Of a DNA stretch of 64,000 nucleotides, positions 22,868-34,900 are shown piece by piece. The position numbers and the translations under genes are program-made. This DNA is from Punica granatum (lineage: Eukaryota; Streptophyta; Magnoliopsida; Myrtales; Lythraceae), in NCBI RefSeq assembly GCF_007655135.1, contig NC_045134.1, forward strand, positions 3,802,982 through 3,866,981, read 5' to 3'. The notes beneath the pieces were generated by a model, which searched no databases, had not been told where the DNA came from, and saw only the letters and a list, made by a program, of their open reading frames with translations. Positions within the stretch are counted from its first letter, which is position 1. Every line of letters starts with the position of its first letter.

Positions 22868-25581
22868 TTAAGCCAGTTGGCTGCTTCTTTCCTTGGGATG
22901 GTTCTGAGTGAAGACAGGCACTTCATGGTCATGTGGGAACATCGAGGTTTCCAGACTCTGACATTGAAATATATCCCCTTCTCCGAGCATTTCTTGCTCA
23001 TGACTGTATGGATGTTTGACGGCGAAATCTTGGTTGCTGAAGTCCATCCTATGGAACATGATGTTAGCAACAGCTCTGTCGATTATGTTCGTCTCTGACT
23101 CCAACATTCTCTTCTCTGACCTGTTATTCAGTATTCAGCAACATCGGTAAAATCACTAAGTTTTCGAGTGTAAATGGGCGAAAGAGAATGGAAATTAGGA
23201 CATGAAAGATGCAAAGCAAGATAAGCATTCAGCACCTCATGTCCTGGTTATCTTCTGTCCACGGAGGCGCCTTTTCCTCATCCAACTCTTCACTCTGACC
23301 CTCCATACCCATGGGGTGGTGTTTCGTGTTGTCAGCGAGGCGGTATAAAGCGTCACGGAAGCAAATGCGGGTCTTCTTAGTCAACTGACAATAGATAGAA
23401 ATAATAAAGGAAACTTATGAATCGATGTCTGATGTTTGTCAATCATCAAAAGTAGATAAAGTTAATGATGTTCTTAAGCTCCAAGTCACTATCTTGGTCA
23501 CCTGTTTCATCAGCAATTCAAGATCGTGGAGCACAGATTTTTCGAAGGGCATTTCCTCGACTGGATTTTCATGCAATTCGCCATGTTCAGAAGGAACCAG
23601 GATATTGACCATTGGTGCCTTGAATAAATGATTGAACAATGGTTAGACATATAATCTTAAGAATCAGAAAGAGCGAATGAGGCTCTTAAGTTTATGAATG
23701 GAATTGCAATAGATTCCACATTAATTTCAAGACAGAAGAGATTCACAGAGAAAAGCGGCTACTTCTATTGCTTTCTGAAGAAAACTGGACCGTATCTTTT
23801 GGATTGCAAAATATTTCTTCGACATGATTTTCCTTTTCTTTAATAGAACATGACACTGATACCAAAGACCTCCTGTGTATCATGACGTTGCAAAGGAAAT
23901 TATATTCAATCTTAAATGTTTTTGGGTAAAAGACCTAATATAGAGCCATTTTCTATCGAGTTAATTCCATCAGGTACCAATTCCACAGGGAGAAAGTTTT
24001 TTGGATACTTACGACGAACAATGTATCTTACACAAGCCTAACATGGTGATTTTCTCGACGAAAACCAATACAAACATTGGTACCTGATCCACCTGCAGAG
24101 AAACTGAATCCAATCCATTTGAAATTCGCAATTTGAAAACATAAAGGTTTATGCATACAATTATGTTTCTTTACAGCATCATCAATCTTGTGAGTTCTGA
24201 TGATGAGAAGCATGCCTACACACAAGCACCATCTTTTTTTGCGCTATTTCCTAGTCTGGTGTTTCCCAATTTCAACAGCAAACTTAAGTCAAATCCAAGA
24301 GGAAATTAATTGCCATGTTGCGATAGACAAACGGAATAAAATTTTAACCTTTGGTTCTAAATCCATTTCCTTCTCGGTTTTGCAAGGAACAGATTGAGGG
24401 GCAGTGATATCCTTTTCCCATCCCAAAGATGGGGAAAAGCGACGGGATTCGGTGCAATTTGAACTCTTCACATGTTGTTTTTCACTCGAAATACTGTGCG
24501 AATCACAAGGATTCAGCCACAAATTTCCAGCTAGAGAAACTTCATACCAGCAGTCAGGACAAACGCAAAATGATCCATGAAATTTCTCCTTCCCAGGAGA
24601 ATCTTCTAGAAAAGAGTTCCTGCAAAAGGCAAATCCACAAAACCGATGAGAGAGCAGCCATATCCTACGCCGAAAATTAAATCAAACACAGATATTACTA
24701 CTCGAGCTTTTAGTGACAGTTCACGGGGCACAGCCAACAAATAAAAGAAAGCAAACAAAACCCCAATATATTTGGAAACTTATGTATCTACAGGTCGGTG
24801 CAAATCACACTCAGGTTTAAATATACTATGTTGTATTGGTCATTTAAGTGAACTGCAGCAGGCCAATTGGCCATAATGATACCATGGGAGTGAACCTTAG
24901 GCCATCTTCATAAACATCTTTGAGTAGATCCATGGTACAGAACAAGAACAATTATGCGGCGGTCTCATTCCATTTCATCATATGAAAAATATCACTTAAA
25001 GCACACATCCAAAATGCATTTGAAAGACTATAAATAATCAAGCATCAGGAAAATCAGAGGTCAGGCTAGTTACAGGAATAAGTCGTCTGCCTCCCCAACT
25101 CCTCCCAGATTATCAAGCTGGAAATCCATATGATCCGGGACAGCATCTTGCCAAGGGCTCTGATTAGATAATTCCTCGAACGCACTTGAGCTATCAGCAA
25201 CACCAGAACTCCCCTGACAGAATTCTTGGGAAGCTGAATCTGAGTCCACGACAGATTTCCTTTTCGGCAACCCGAAGGTTTCGGGGCTCCCACCAATTCC
25301 CCACTGAGCCCAACTGTTTGGTGACGGTAACCTGTCTGATAGCTCTACATTCTTGTGGACTTCAGGAAAATCAATGGCAGTTACGAATTGGCCTTCCATG
25401 AGTTCGTTTAATCCTACAAAACACACCGAGTCAGACAACAAAAACGATGAATAGTCGGAAAGGAAAGCTGAAGGAATCGATATCAAGCGGGCAAACGCAG
25501 TAAACCTCCGGAATTAATCTTGATTTTTTCACCTGTGATGACAGAACTTGCAAATAATCCATCAAGCGCACTTTCTTTGTG
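22868..25581 (-). CDS. LNK family clock/light transcriptional coactivator, eight coding exons seen
   Basis: LNK proteins are nuclear coactivators that bind REVEILLE Myb factors to drive afternoon-phased and light-induced genes. Minus-strand exons inferred from splice sites and phase: 25581-25533, 25413-25074, 24619-24349, 24092-24013, 23872-23791, 23618-23502, 23384-23236, 23120-22868. They sum to 447 codons including the stop, with all phases compatible. Family hallmarks in order are SDRLPSPNSWAQWG, DDLFL joined to NSFLEDSPG and FHGSFCV across an intron, LTKKTRICFRDALYRLA, and IIDRAVANIMF near the end. The two short exons at 24092 and 23872 are the least certain. The start codon is not resolved: the first exon listed needs an upstream exon, probably between 25640 and 26090. 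It is shorter than LNK1 and LNK2 of Arabidopsis, so LNK1-like is only a suggestion. Confidence 0.82.
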
Positions 25582-26167
25582 CTATCCATCCGTTGGACTT
25601 TAAACAGAGCAGTGACTATTCACCTCATCAAGAAACCGGAAAAGACTCGAGACATCATTGAATCCATTGGAGACTACCCCCAGCTAGATCTCAATATCTC
25701 AAGCATGACGGAAAAACCAGTCACAGCGATCCGAAGAGGAAAGAGAATCCGCTACGAGCTACCGAGCAAGATCCCATATGAAATCGAAAAAGACGAACAT
25801 ATACCTTCTGAAGGAGCAACAGACTGGAGGAGGACAAAGCTAGTAGCTTTGATGGCAGTTCTTGCTGCGGCAGAAGATGCCGGGCAAGCAAAACAAAACC
25901 CGGAGAAGGAAAAGATGATGACTTTGGAGGTGGGTTTCCCTGCGAAATTGTGAAGCTTCAAGAGCACAACAGCGAGCGATGGAGAGAGAAACAGAGGCGG
26001 CTGGTGAGGCTGAGAGAGCTCACACAACGAAATCTCTTTCTTAACTCATCAGATTCAGAGCAACAGGAGATGGATGAGTCAGATGAGAATAATATATTTA
26101 TCTGAGAGTTGCGCGGCTGAGAAGGGAAAGGTGGGGGCATGGCTGGCGGCAGGGCAGAGAGAGAAAG

Positions 26168-26216
<49 letters not shown>

Positions 26217-26220
26217 CAAT
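25582..26220 (-). promoter_or_regulatory. 5' exon, leader and promoter area of the LNK-like gene
   Basis: The minus strand here is C/T-rich, as plant leaders often are. It contains a good donor (minus CTTCAGAAG before gtatat, near 25810) and a short candidate coding piece just above 25640 that I could not join with confidence. A (TA)n/(GA)n tract lies at about 26168-26213, a common position for plant core promoters. The plus-strand 124-codon open frame (25579-25953) overlaps this area but shows no family resemblance, so I read it as chance. Confidence 0.45.
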
Positions 26221-26915
26221 TGTTTGGGATTCGTGGCTGAGGATAGCCCTCCCTCCATCCGAAACTGCAACCTCATTGGTACAAGAACCTGACCTGGGCC
26301 CCACCCACCCACCTGTCCTTCATCTCTGGGGTCAGGAATGCTCCATTTGATTTCCTCTTTTGCCCTTTTTAATTTCCTTTTCTTTTTTATTATTTCACCT
26401 TCTTAATCTTATCGATAAGATTAAAGGGCTGTGCTGTCTTTTCACTGTGTGAGGCTGTGAGCTGTGCCCACTGCATGATAGCAATATAATTGGCTTTATT
26501 TCCAGATATGCCCCCACATGTGTGTCATGCAATTTGGCACTCCAACCTTTACCCCCACTTTAATTTTCCCCTTCTCATAATTATATCCATTCATTCATCC
26601 TATGTGCGACGGGAAAGGGCAAGGAGAAGTGTACTCGGGAAGTTCGCCGATAAGAGCCAAACTCAAATACATCGTGATTCTTATACGAGTGTAGTAACTA
26701 TTATGGTCTATCTCGTTTATACGATCTGATTTGATCTGATCCGGTCAGCGAAGTGAAATCGAGAATGGCAATAGTACCGGTTGGTGTCAATAATGATGTG
26801 CGTGACGACTCCCTCGGGTTTTCATTCCCCACGGGATTTTTAATTTGTCATTTATTAACATTAATTAATTAATTAAACATTTATTTATGACTCATGCTTC
26901 GCCGCAGTTCTGCTG

Positions 26916-26954
26916 ACACGTGGCGACAAGGAAGGGTACTGGCGAACACGTGGC
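26916..26954. promoter_or_regulatory. Pair of G-box/ABRE-like sites
   Basis: ACACGTGGC occurs twice, at 26916-26924 and 26946-26954, 30 bases apart. The core CACGTG is bound by bZIP and bHLH factors in light and ABA responses. The pair lies upstream of the LNK-like gene and is conserved in the duplicate at 30426-30464. Function is inferred from the motif only. Confidence 0.5.
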
Positions 26955-27917
26955 GCGTAGGCATAGACTCAAAGTACGGCTCCTGTTAGTTAGGATATTC
27001 GCTTTATAGCGTAAACTAGAAAGGGAATCAACTGATTTTCGCGAAAAAAGAAAATAGAAAACTTAAAATAAAATAAAATAAAAGGAGGAATTAATTCAAT
27101 TGCCATTTTATCCTCTTCCTGACTCAGATGAGTTTGTCTTTTTTTAAAAAAAAAAATCAAATGAATTTTATTTCCTCCTTTCTATCTTTGTTTTTCTTTT
27201 TGGTGGCTTTGCGGGTGCTATCCACTGAGTGCGATTGCTGCGATCCATCGCACTGCAATTGATGGGCTGGCTTTGGTCAGTTAGGTCTCGAGCAGGTCGG
27301 GATGAGGGCCCTGACCATCATGGGGCCAATTTTGGACAACCCCGCATGCTTTTCTCGCTCCGCTAAGTTGCCCGTTTAATCTGAAGAGCGAAAAACTCAT
27401 TCTAACTTCAATATATGGCTCTCCTCTTCTTATACCAGATCCGAAGCAATAAGCGTGGATATCCACATCTCACTACGATACGAGAAACTTCACACTTTAC
27501 ACGACGCGTCCTGAATGAATTTCTAAAATATTTTAGAAACTCGATACTACATGCACGCTAATCTTCTTACAACACTATATAATTTCTAAAATATTTAGAA
27601 TTTCTTCTATTAATATATCCTATTACCATTTAATATGGAATTGAATTTTTTTTAAAGTAATATTAGGGGAGAAAAACATAAAATTCATCAAAATAAAGAA
27701 AAGAATTATTTAAAAATAATATAGGCGCTGTTTTTCAAAATTTATGACCATGATAGGGAGAAGGAAAGAAAAGAGGGACGAGTGCGTTGCCTGTTGGTGG
27801 TTACTTACTATGTGATTATCATTATTCTCTCATTTCAATGGCGTATATTAAAAGAAATTTATGTGATAAGAATATTTTAGGGATATAAAAGTGAGACGAA
27901 AGGATAAGTTTTGACTT

Positions 27918-27945
27918 CATATATATATATATATATATATATATA
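27918..27945. repeat. (TA)n microsatellite
   Basis: TA run of about 28 bases. The equivalent in copy B lies at about 31041-31062. Confidence 0.85.
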
Positions 27946-28241
27946 ACAATAAAGATAATATTGATAATACTAGGGAAGTATATAGATATATATAGATATA
28001 TGTATATATATATGGTTGTATAGATAGTGTAACTTCGAATAAAAGTTTGCAAACTTGTTACCAAGTAATATCACGAACATAAATATTCATCGTACATTAA
28101 CTTCCATTCACCAAAATTTTTCAATCCTGTAAACCGTTAAATAGGTACATGGCACTCAACTTTTTTACGGATAACATTTTGATGATATATGTGATCACTA
28201 CTCTTCAAGTCTCCAATAATTTCAAGGTTCATTTAATTATA

Positions 28242-28923
28242 GGATAAATTGCACTGGTAGTCCAAAATATTTTACAAATGTTTCATTATGATCTAAAAAA
28301 ATTTTTTCGCTATACGATGGTACAAAATATTTCATAATTGTTTCATAATGGTACAAACCGTCAACTCGAGCTTGACGCCGTCAAGCCGACACCGACGTGG
28401 CTACTACGTGTCATCTCCTTGCTGATGTGGTTGAAAAATTTTAAAATTTTAAAATTTAAAAACTTTTAAAAATAATTTTAAATTTTAAAAACTTTTAAAA
28501 ATAATTTTAAACTTTTAATTTAAAATTTAAAATAATTTTAATATTAAATATTAATTTTTTTATAAAATTATTTTAAAAAATTTTAAAAAAAATTTAAAAT
28601 TTTCAAAATTTTAAAATAATTTTTTATTTTTTCTAAATTTTTACTCTTTTTTGTATTTTTTTAATTATTTTTTTGTATTTTTTTGGACTTTTAAAATTTT
28701 ATTTTCTCTTAAATGACGTGACGCACTATGATTGGTTCCACGTAACAAAAGTGGCACATAGAACGCGCTACGTTAACAAAATGTTAACGGCGTCAGGGCC
28801 AATTGACGGTTTGTATAATCATGAAACAACTTTGAAATATTTTGTACCATAATATAGTGAAAAAAAATTTGAACCATAATAAAATATTTGTAAAATATTT
28901 TGGACCACCAGTGCAATTTACCC
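28242..28923. mobile_element. Mutator-like nonautonomous element, 9-bp target duplication
   Basis: Ends GGATAAATTGCACTGG and, reverse-complemented, GGGTAAATTGCACTGG are the tips of inverted repeats about 125 bases long. They are flanked by the 9-bp duplication TTAATTATA at 28233-28241 and 28924-28932. The inside is A/T homopolymer-rich and noncoding. The duplicate block has a single uninterrupted TTAATTATA at the matching place (about 31286-31294), so both insertion and target size are directly shown. A 9-bp target with long inverted repeats fits Mutator superfamily elements. Confidence 0.93.
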
Positions 28924-29099
28924 TTAATTATATCAGGTTTATCGGCACATATATATCGGCTACTTTAACCCCTCTATTGCATACTTTATTAAGTTTTCTA
29001 CTGTTCCAAACTATTTTACATGTTATAATCCCCATTACCATATAATATTTACATTTTTCCAATTATATAATCATCATCTTTTTACGTACTATCCGTGCA

Positions 29100-29574
29100 T
29101 CGAGCTAGACCGCATTGTCTACTTTGTGAAATAGAAAAGCCAAAGTGAATTCATATAGATCGATTCAAGCAGTTCGACGCTTACTCTTTTTAAATAGGAT
29201 TTCGAATTTGAATGCTTATAAATACAGAAAATCCATGTTGTGAGAATTTTATACTTTAGTGGACGGATTTGACTCAACTTAATTAATCATGATCAATTGA
29301 GTTTCCGAATATTAAATTCAAAAAAAAAGTGAATGAAAAACAAATGAGTTAGTGGTGACTAATTAAGTTTTCTGTTACCAATGAAAAAAAAAAAAGGCAA
29401 AGGAGTCGGTCATTGGGCCCCACTTTGTCATCATTTGAATGCCATGGTCAACTTGCCAACACATCCTCCCCCCCCCCCGAGAGACTTCGATACTTTTACT
29501 TTCTTATTTACTGCATCCGTACCGCCCCAGTTGTCGAACTTTCATTCACGTTCATCATCTGGATCGATTCCTTG
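29100..29574 (+). promoter_or_regulatory. Orphan copy of the NLR promoter and leader
   Basis: Matches 31440-31872, the sequence immediately upstream of the NLR ATG at 31914, including 'tttgtcatcatttgaatgcc', 'gacttcgatac' and 'tttcattcacgttcatcat'. It stops at 'ccttgctg' in the leader, about 40 bases short of the start codon, and passes directly into LNK-exon sequence through a shared CTG. No NLR coding sequence follows, so any transcript from it would run antisense into the LNK fragment. Confidence 0.9.
29150..29345 (+). mobile_element. SINE family B copy within the orphan promoter
   Basis: Reads 'gattcaagcagttcgacgct', then 'ggatttcgaatttgaatgc' at the B-box position, 'gagaattttatactttagtgg', and an A-rich tail at about 29320-29345. 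It pairs with the copy at 31487 because both lie in the duplicated promoter. Confidence 0.6.
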
Positions 29575-29997
29575 CTGTTTGGTGACGGTAACCTGTCTGA
29601 TAGCTCTACATTCTTGTGGACTTCAGGAAAATCAATGGCAAGTTACGAATCGGCCTTCCATGAGTTCGTTTAATCCTACAAAACACACCGAGTCAGACAA
29701 CAAAAATGGTGAATAGACGGAAAGGAAAGCTCAAGGCATCGATGTCAAGCGGGCAAACGCAGGAAACCTCCGGAATTAATCTTGATTTTTTCACCTGTGA
29801 TGACAGAACTCGCAAACAATCCATCAAGCGCACTTTCTTTCTGCTATCCATCCATTGGACTTTAAACAGAGCAAGAAACCCGAAAAGACTCGAGACATCA
29901 TTGAATCCATTGGAGACTACCCCCGGCTAGATCTCAGCATCTCAAGCATGACGGGAAAACCAGTCACAGCGATCCGAAGAGGAAAGAGAATCCGCAA
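29575..29997 (-). pseudogene. Truncated LNK fragment (duplicate of 25314-25753)
   Basis: Contains the 5' part of the LNK exon that ends 25413 in the parent gene, the preceding intron and the short exon corresponding to 25581-25533. It is cut on one side by the fusion to the NLR leader and on the other by a deletion that joins 25753-equivalent to 26481-equivalent sequence through a shared GC. It carries scattered substitutions and small indels, including the loss of about 17 bases in front of the short exon. It lacks the downstream exons encoding the C-terminal region, so it cannot make an LNK protein. Confidence 0.9.
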
Positions 29998-31450
29998 TAT
30001 AATTGGCTTTATTTTCAGAAATGCCCCCACATATGTGTCATGCAATTTGGCACCCCAACCTTTACCCCCCACTTTAATTTTACCCTTCTCATAATTATAT
30101 CCATTCATTCATCCTATGTACGACGGGAAAGGGCAAGGAGAAGTGTACTCGGGAAGTTCGCCGATAAGAGCCAAACTCAAATATATCGTGATTCTTATAC
30201 AAGTGTAGTGACTATTATGGTATATCTCGTTTATCTGATCCGATCCGATCCGACGAAGTGAAATCGAGAATGGCAATAGTACTGGTTTGGTGTCAATAAT
30301 GATGTGAGTGACGACTCCCTCGGGTTTTCATTCCCCACGGGATTTTTAATTTGCCATTTAGTAACATTAATTAATTAATTAATTAAACATTTATTTATGA
30401 CTCATGCTTCGTGGCAGTGCTGCTGACACGTGGCGACAAGGAAGGGTGCTGGCGAACACGTGGCGCGTAGGCATAGACTCAAAGTACGGCTCCCGTTAGT
30501 TAGATATTCCCTTTATAGCGTAAAACTAGAAAAGGAATCAACTGACTTTCATGAAAAAAGAAAATAGAAAACTTTAAAATAAAATAAAAGGAGGAATTAA
30601 TTCAATTGGCATTTTATCCTCTTCCTGACTCAGGTAAGTTTTTTTAAAAAATATTTTACAAACTCGGTACTACATGCACGCTAATCTTCTTACAACACTA
30701 TATAATTTCTAAAATATTTAGAATTTCTTCTATTAATATATCCTATTATTATTTAATACGGAATTGAATTAAAAAATAATAATATTAAGGGGAAAAAATA
30801 AAATTCATCAAAATAAAGAGAAGAATTATTTAAAAATAATATAGGCGCTGTTTTTCAAAATTTATGACCGTGAGAGGGAGAAGGAAAGAAAAGAGGGACG
30901 TGGGGGTTGCCTGTTGGTGGTTACTTAGTATGTAATTATCATTATTCCCTCATTTTCAATGGCGTATATCAAAAGAAAACTTATGTGATGAGGATATTTT
31001 AGGGATATAAAAGTAGGACGAAAGGATAAGTTTTGACTTCATATATATATATATATATATATGTGTGTACGTTGTATAGATAGTGTAACTTCGAATAAAA
31101 GTTAGCCAAATTGTCACCAAGTAATATCACGAACATAAATATTCATCGTACATTAACTTCTTCCTACGATAGTCACAAAAAAATTTCAATCCTGTAAACT
31201 GTTAAATAGGTGCATGGCACTCAACTTTTTTATGGATAACATTTTGATGATATATGTGATCTCCAATAATTTCAAGGTTCATTTAATTATATCAGGGTTA
31301 TCGGCACATATATATCGGCTACTTTAACCCCTCTATTGCATACTTTATTAAGTTTTCTACTGTTCCAAATGATTTCACATGTTATATGTAATATTTGCAT
31401 TTTTCCAATTATATAATCGTCATCTTTTTACGTACTATCCGCGCGCGGAG
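29998..31450. repeat. Segmental duplication, copy B (intergenic part)
   Basis: Collinear with 26484-28960 of copy A. Relative to A it lacks about 380 bp around the 30640 equivalent and has the empty site of the Mutator-like element at about 31286-31294. It retains the paired ACACGTGGC sites at 30426-30434 and 30456-30464. Confidence 0.92.
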
Positions 31451-31486
31451 CTAGACCAGATTGTCTGCTTTGTGAAGTAGAAAAGG

Positions 31487-31695
31487 AAAAGTAAATCAAC
31501 GTGGTTTGATTTAAGCGATTCGACGCTTATTTCGTTAAAGTAAATTTCAGGTTCGAGTAATTGTGAATACAAAATATTCATGTTGAAAGAACTTTAATTC
31601 TTAATGGGTCGATCTAACTCGACTAAATTAGTCGAATTTCAATTGAACTTTCGAATAGATTAAATCGAAAAAAAAAAAAGCGAAAGAAAAGCAAA
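31487..31695 (+). mobile_element. SINE family B copy in the NLR promoter
   Basis: Contains 'gatttaagcgattcgacgct' and a B-box-like 'ggttcgagta' (about 31550), 'ttaatgggtcgatc', 'gactaaattagtcga' and an A-rich tail ending about 220 bases before the NLR ATG. Its presence in both promoter copies shows it was inserted before the segmental duplication. Confidence 0.6.
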
Positions 31696-31913
31696 CGAGT
31701 TGGTCATTGGGCCACTTTGTCATCATTTGAATGCCATGGTGAGTTGCCAAAGCAAAGGCGGGCTTCTAAACCCCCGACAGACTTCGATACTTTACTTCTT
31801 AGTTACTGCATCCTTCCCGCCCCAGTTGTTGAACTTTCATTCACGTTCATCATTTGGATTGATTCCTTGCTGGTTGCTGCAAGTGCAACTGAAGCGAGGA
31901 GAACTTGGAGACA

Positions 31914-34900
31914 ATGGCGGATATCATCCTTGGAAGCTTTGTTGGCTCGATCCTCGAGCGTCTTCGTTCTCTGGCCTCCCATGAGATCGGGCAAGCATCT
32001 TGTGTCAAACTTGAGCTGGAGGAATTCAAGAACACTGTTTCTGCTATCGGTGCTGTGCTTGATGAGGCGAGAAAGAGAGGAGCCGGCGGAGATAAGAATG
32101 TCATACGCTGGCTCAAGAAGCTCAGGGACGTGGTTTATGATGCTGATGACCAGCTCGAAGATTTCTTTGCCGAAGCTCAGCGCCAGAGAGAGATTCGAGG
32201 TAACCACCGGATCTTGATCTTCTTTTCCACATACCAGCTTGTTTACAGTCTTAAGATGTCTCGTCATCTCAAGAGCATTCGGGAGAGGCTCGATCAGATC
32301 TATCTTCGGGGTAGTCTTTGGTTTGGCACAAGGGTTCTCGAGGACCGAACAAGGAGACAAACAGATACCGACTCGTCTCTCCCACAATATGTAGTTGGAA
32401 GAGAATCCGACAAGAAGCAGATCTTGGAATTCTTGTTCAGTGCCGACAATATCAAGAGGAAGTTCGCGATTCTTGCAATAGTGGGTATGGGAGGGCTGGG
32501 CAAAACAGTCTTGGCAAAACTCGTATTCCGCGATGAGCGTGTCCAGAGGGACTTCGACCTGACACTCTGGGTCTCTGAGTCAACCGACATTGATTTAAAG
32601 AGTTACTTGCGGGGTCTGGTCCAGCTATTAACTCCAGGAAGGGTACTCGCAGCAAACCTCAACATGGAGCAACTGTACAGATTACTGAATGAGGAGCTCA
32701 AAGGCAGGACGGTTTTCCTTGTGTTAGATGACGTGTGGAACGAGAATCGCGATTGGTGGTTAGAGCTACGGACAATGCTGGATGGTGCAGCAAACGAAGT
32801 TAAGATCTTGGTGACCACCCGTAGTCTGAACGTTGGCAGAGCAGCAGATGCAGCATTGATCTATCAGCTGCCTGCCCTACCCGAAGACGAGTCATTGTCT
32901 TTGTTTATGGAAGTTGCAGCGACGCAGGAGCATGAGTGGCAAGGTTTAGAAGCGATCAGGGCAGTAATCTTAAGGAAGTGCTGTGGAGTTCCCCTTGTGA
33001 TCATATTAGCCGGAGATATGACACAATCTGCCCATACTACAGAGGATTTGTTACGATTCATGGTCGTGGGTTTGTCCAAACTAACTAAAGAATTCATGGC
33101 GATTCTCCAGTCCAGTTACCATAACCTCCCGTCACATTTACAGCAGTGTTTTGCGTATTGCAGCTTATTCCCCAAAGGTTATAGATTTGACCCTCTCGAG
33201 TTGATTCCTCTCTGGATTGCACAAGGATATATCAAATCCTTAGACAATAGCAAGACTCTCGAAGAACTTGGGCGCGAGTATTTCATGGAGTTGGTCTTAA
33301 AATCCTTCTTCACGGATATAGAGGAAGATGTAGATGGAAACGTTATAGGTTGTAAAATGCACAATTTAATTCATGACCTCGCAATATTTGTCGCAGGTGA
33401 TGGTTACTCCATGTTAGATGGCTTCAACGGGGAAATGGTCCCAGAAAGTGCTTTTCATGTATCCACCTACTTGATAGACTCTAAATTGATAAGAGTCGGA
33501 GAGAGGAACAAGTCGAGGACTCTTCTTTTTTTGGATGAGCAGCCAAGAGGCATTGAAGGGTCTTGTGATTGGGACAATTTCATCTTACATTTCCAAAAGT
33601 TGCAAGCGTTACGCCTTCAGGGAGCTCCCAATCTCAGGCAGGTACCCTCAAGAGTTGGAAAGTTGAAGTATTTAAGGTATCTTGATCTCTCCAAAAATGG
33701 GAATCTTAGAGTTCTTCCCAATTCAATAGGGGAATTGTGGTATCTGGAAACACTTAATCTCCAAGGATGTTGTCAGCTGCAAGCGCTGCCGAGAAGCATT
33801 TCGGAGTTGGCCAATTTGAGACAGCTTGATAGAAGAGGGTGTGACAATTTAAGTCACGTGCCCAGGGGGATAGAAAAGCTGACTCGTCTGCAAATGCTAT
33901 GTCAATTTGTGGTGGGCAAGCAAGCAGACTCAAATGCAGCAACACTGAACCAATTGAGCTGACTTCATCGATTGAAAAAACTGGCGATCAGACATTTAGA
34001 AAGAGCAGGAGAAAATTTGCATGAACCGGATGCCTCATGCTTAGGGAACAATTCAGATCTCCGATCCTTGGAACTGCAGTGGGAAGAATCTCCAGATGAT
34101 ATGAATAGGAATCGGGCCAGTGAAGAAGGAGTGCTAGAAAGACTACAGCCCCATCCAAGTGTAGAACGATTGACGGTAGAAGGATACGGTGGTTACAGGT
34201 TTCCAGCTTGGGGTTCCCAACTCGAAAAGCTTGTCCGGCTCGAGATTCGCGGGTGTCCTCATTGCAAGCATTTGCCACGCCTGGACGAGCTTCCTTTCCT
34301 CAAAAGCCTCTGCTTGTTGAATATGTTTGAGTTGGAGTATATAGAAATACCTGGCCTTCTGGGTAGAAAGTCTTCTTTCTTCCATCACTTGAAAGGCTAG
34401 AGCTGGAGAAGTTGCCCGAATTCCTGGGTTGGAGGAGGAGCAAAGTCATTATAAACAAGGACAATCAGACGCTGCTTGAGCTTCCCGACAGGAAGGATTT
34501 CAGTATACGTGATTGTCCGAGATTATCATACTGGAAAGGTCATTTCCAGTCATTGTGGGGAGTGACGGATAAGATCTTAAAAAGATTGGCGAGAAGTAAT
34601 GGCGACAGACAGGTTGTGGCTCCACAGATTTCAATAAAGCAGATGGCCATGGTCTCCATCTTTTCTGTTTCCCTCAAAGGATTGGAGTCTCTTGAAATTT
34701 CCAACACAATAAACGTGGAGTACTTGCCGGAGGAGCTGTTCCGGTCCCTCCCATCTCTCCAGGCCCTCATAATCAAGCGCTGTGTTTGCTTGAGAGCTCT
34801 TAATGTGATGGCGATTCTTCGGTATCTAACCGCCCTTAAATCACTGGAGATTTCTTTGTGTCCGAAGCTTGATTTATCTAAAGAGAAGGATGGGGATGGA

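Larger units (their letters stand above)
25314..28960. repeat. Segmental duplication, copy A
   Basis: From the middle of the LNK exon through the intergenic spacer, this block is repeated as copy B from 29575. The two are collinear and nearly identical over long stretches, for example 'ggtgacggtaacctgtctga' and 'cgatactacatgcacgctaa' against 'cggtactacatgcacgctaa'. Copy A alone has the 682-bp element at 28242-28923. Copy A keeps about 730 bp (25753-26480) and about 380 bp (around 27145-27535) that copy B has lost. The homology continues to about 29574 through the orphan NLR promoter. Confidence 0.93.

Noticed and set aside
25579..25953. 124-codon plus-strand open frame
   Set aside because: It lies antisense to the LNK-like 5' region, shows no family resemblance, and its duplicate (29855-30094) is frameshifted and truncated without sign of constraint.
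31905..31913. Upstream TTG start for the broken NLR, adding three codons
   Set aside because: Plant nuclear genes rarely start at TTG, and the ATG at 31914 gives the standard MAD opening seen also in the intact NLR (MAE).
31803..32387. 194-codon minus-strand open frame
   Set aside because: It is the antisense of the NLR coiled-coil and early NB-ARC coding sequence, where codon bias often leaves the reverse frame open.
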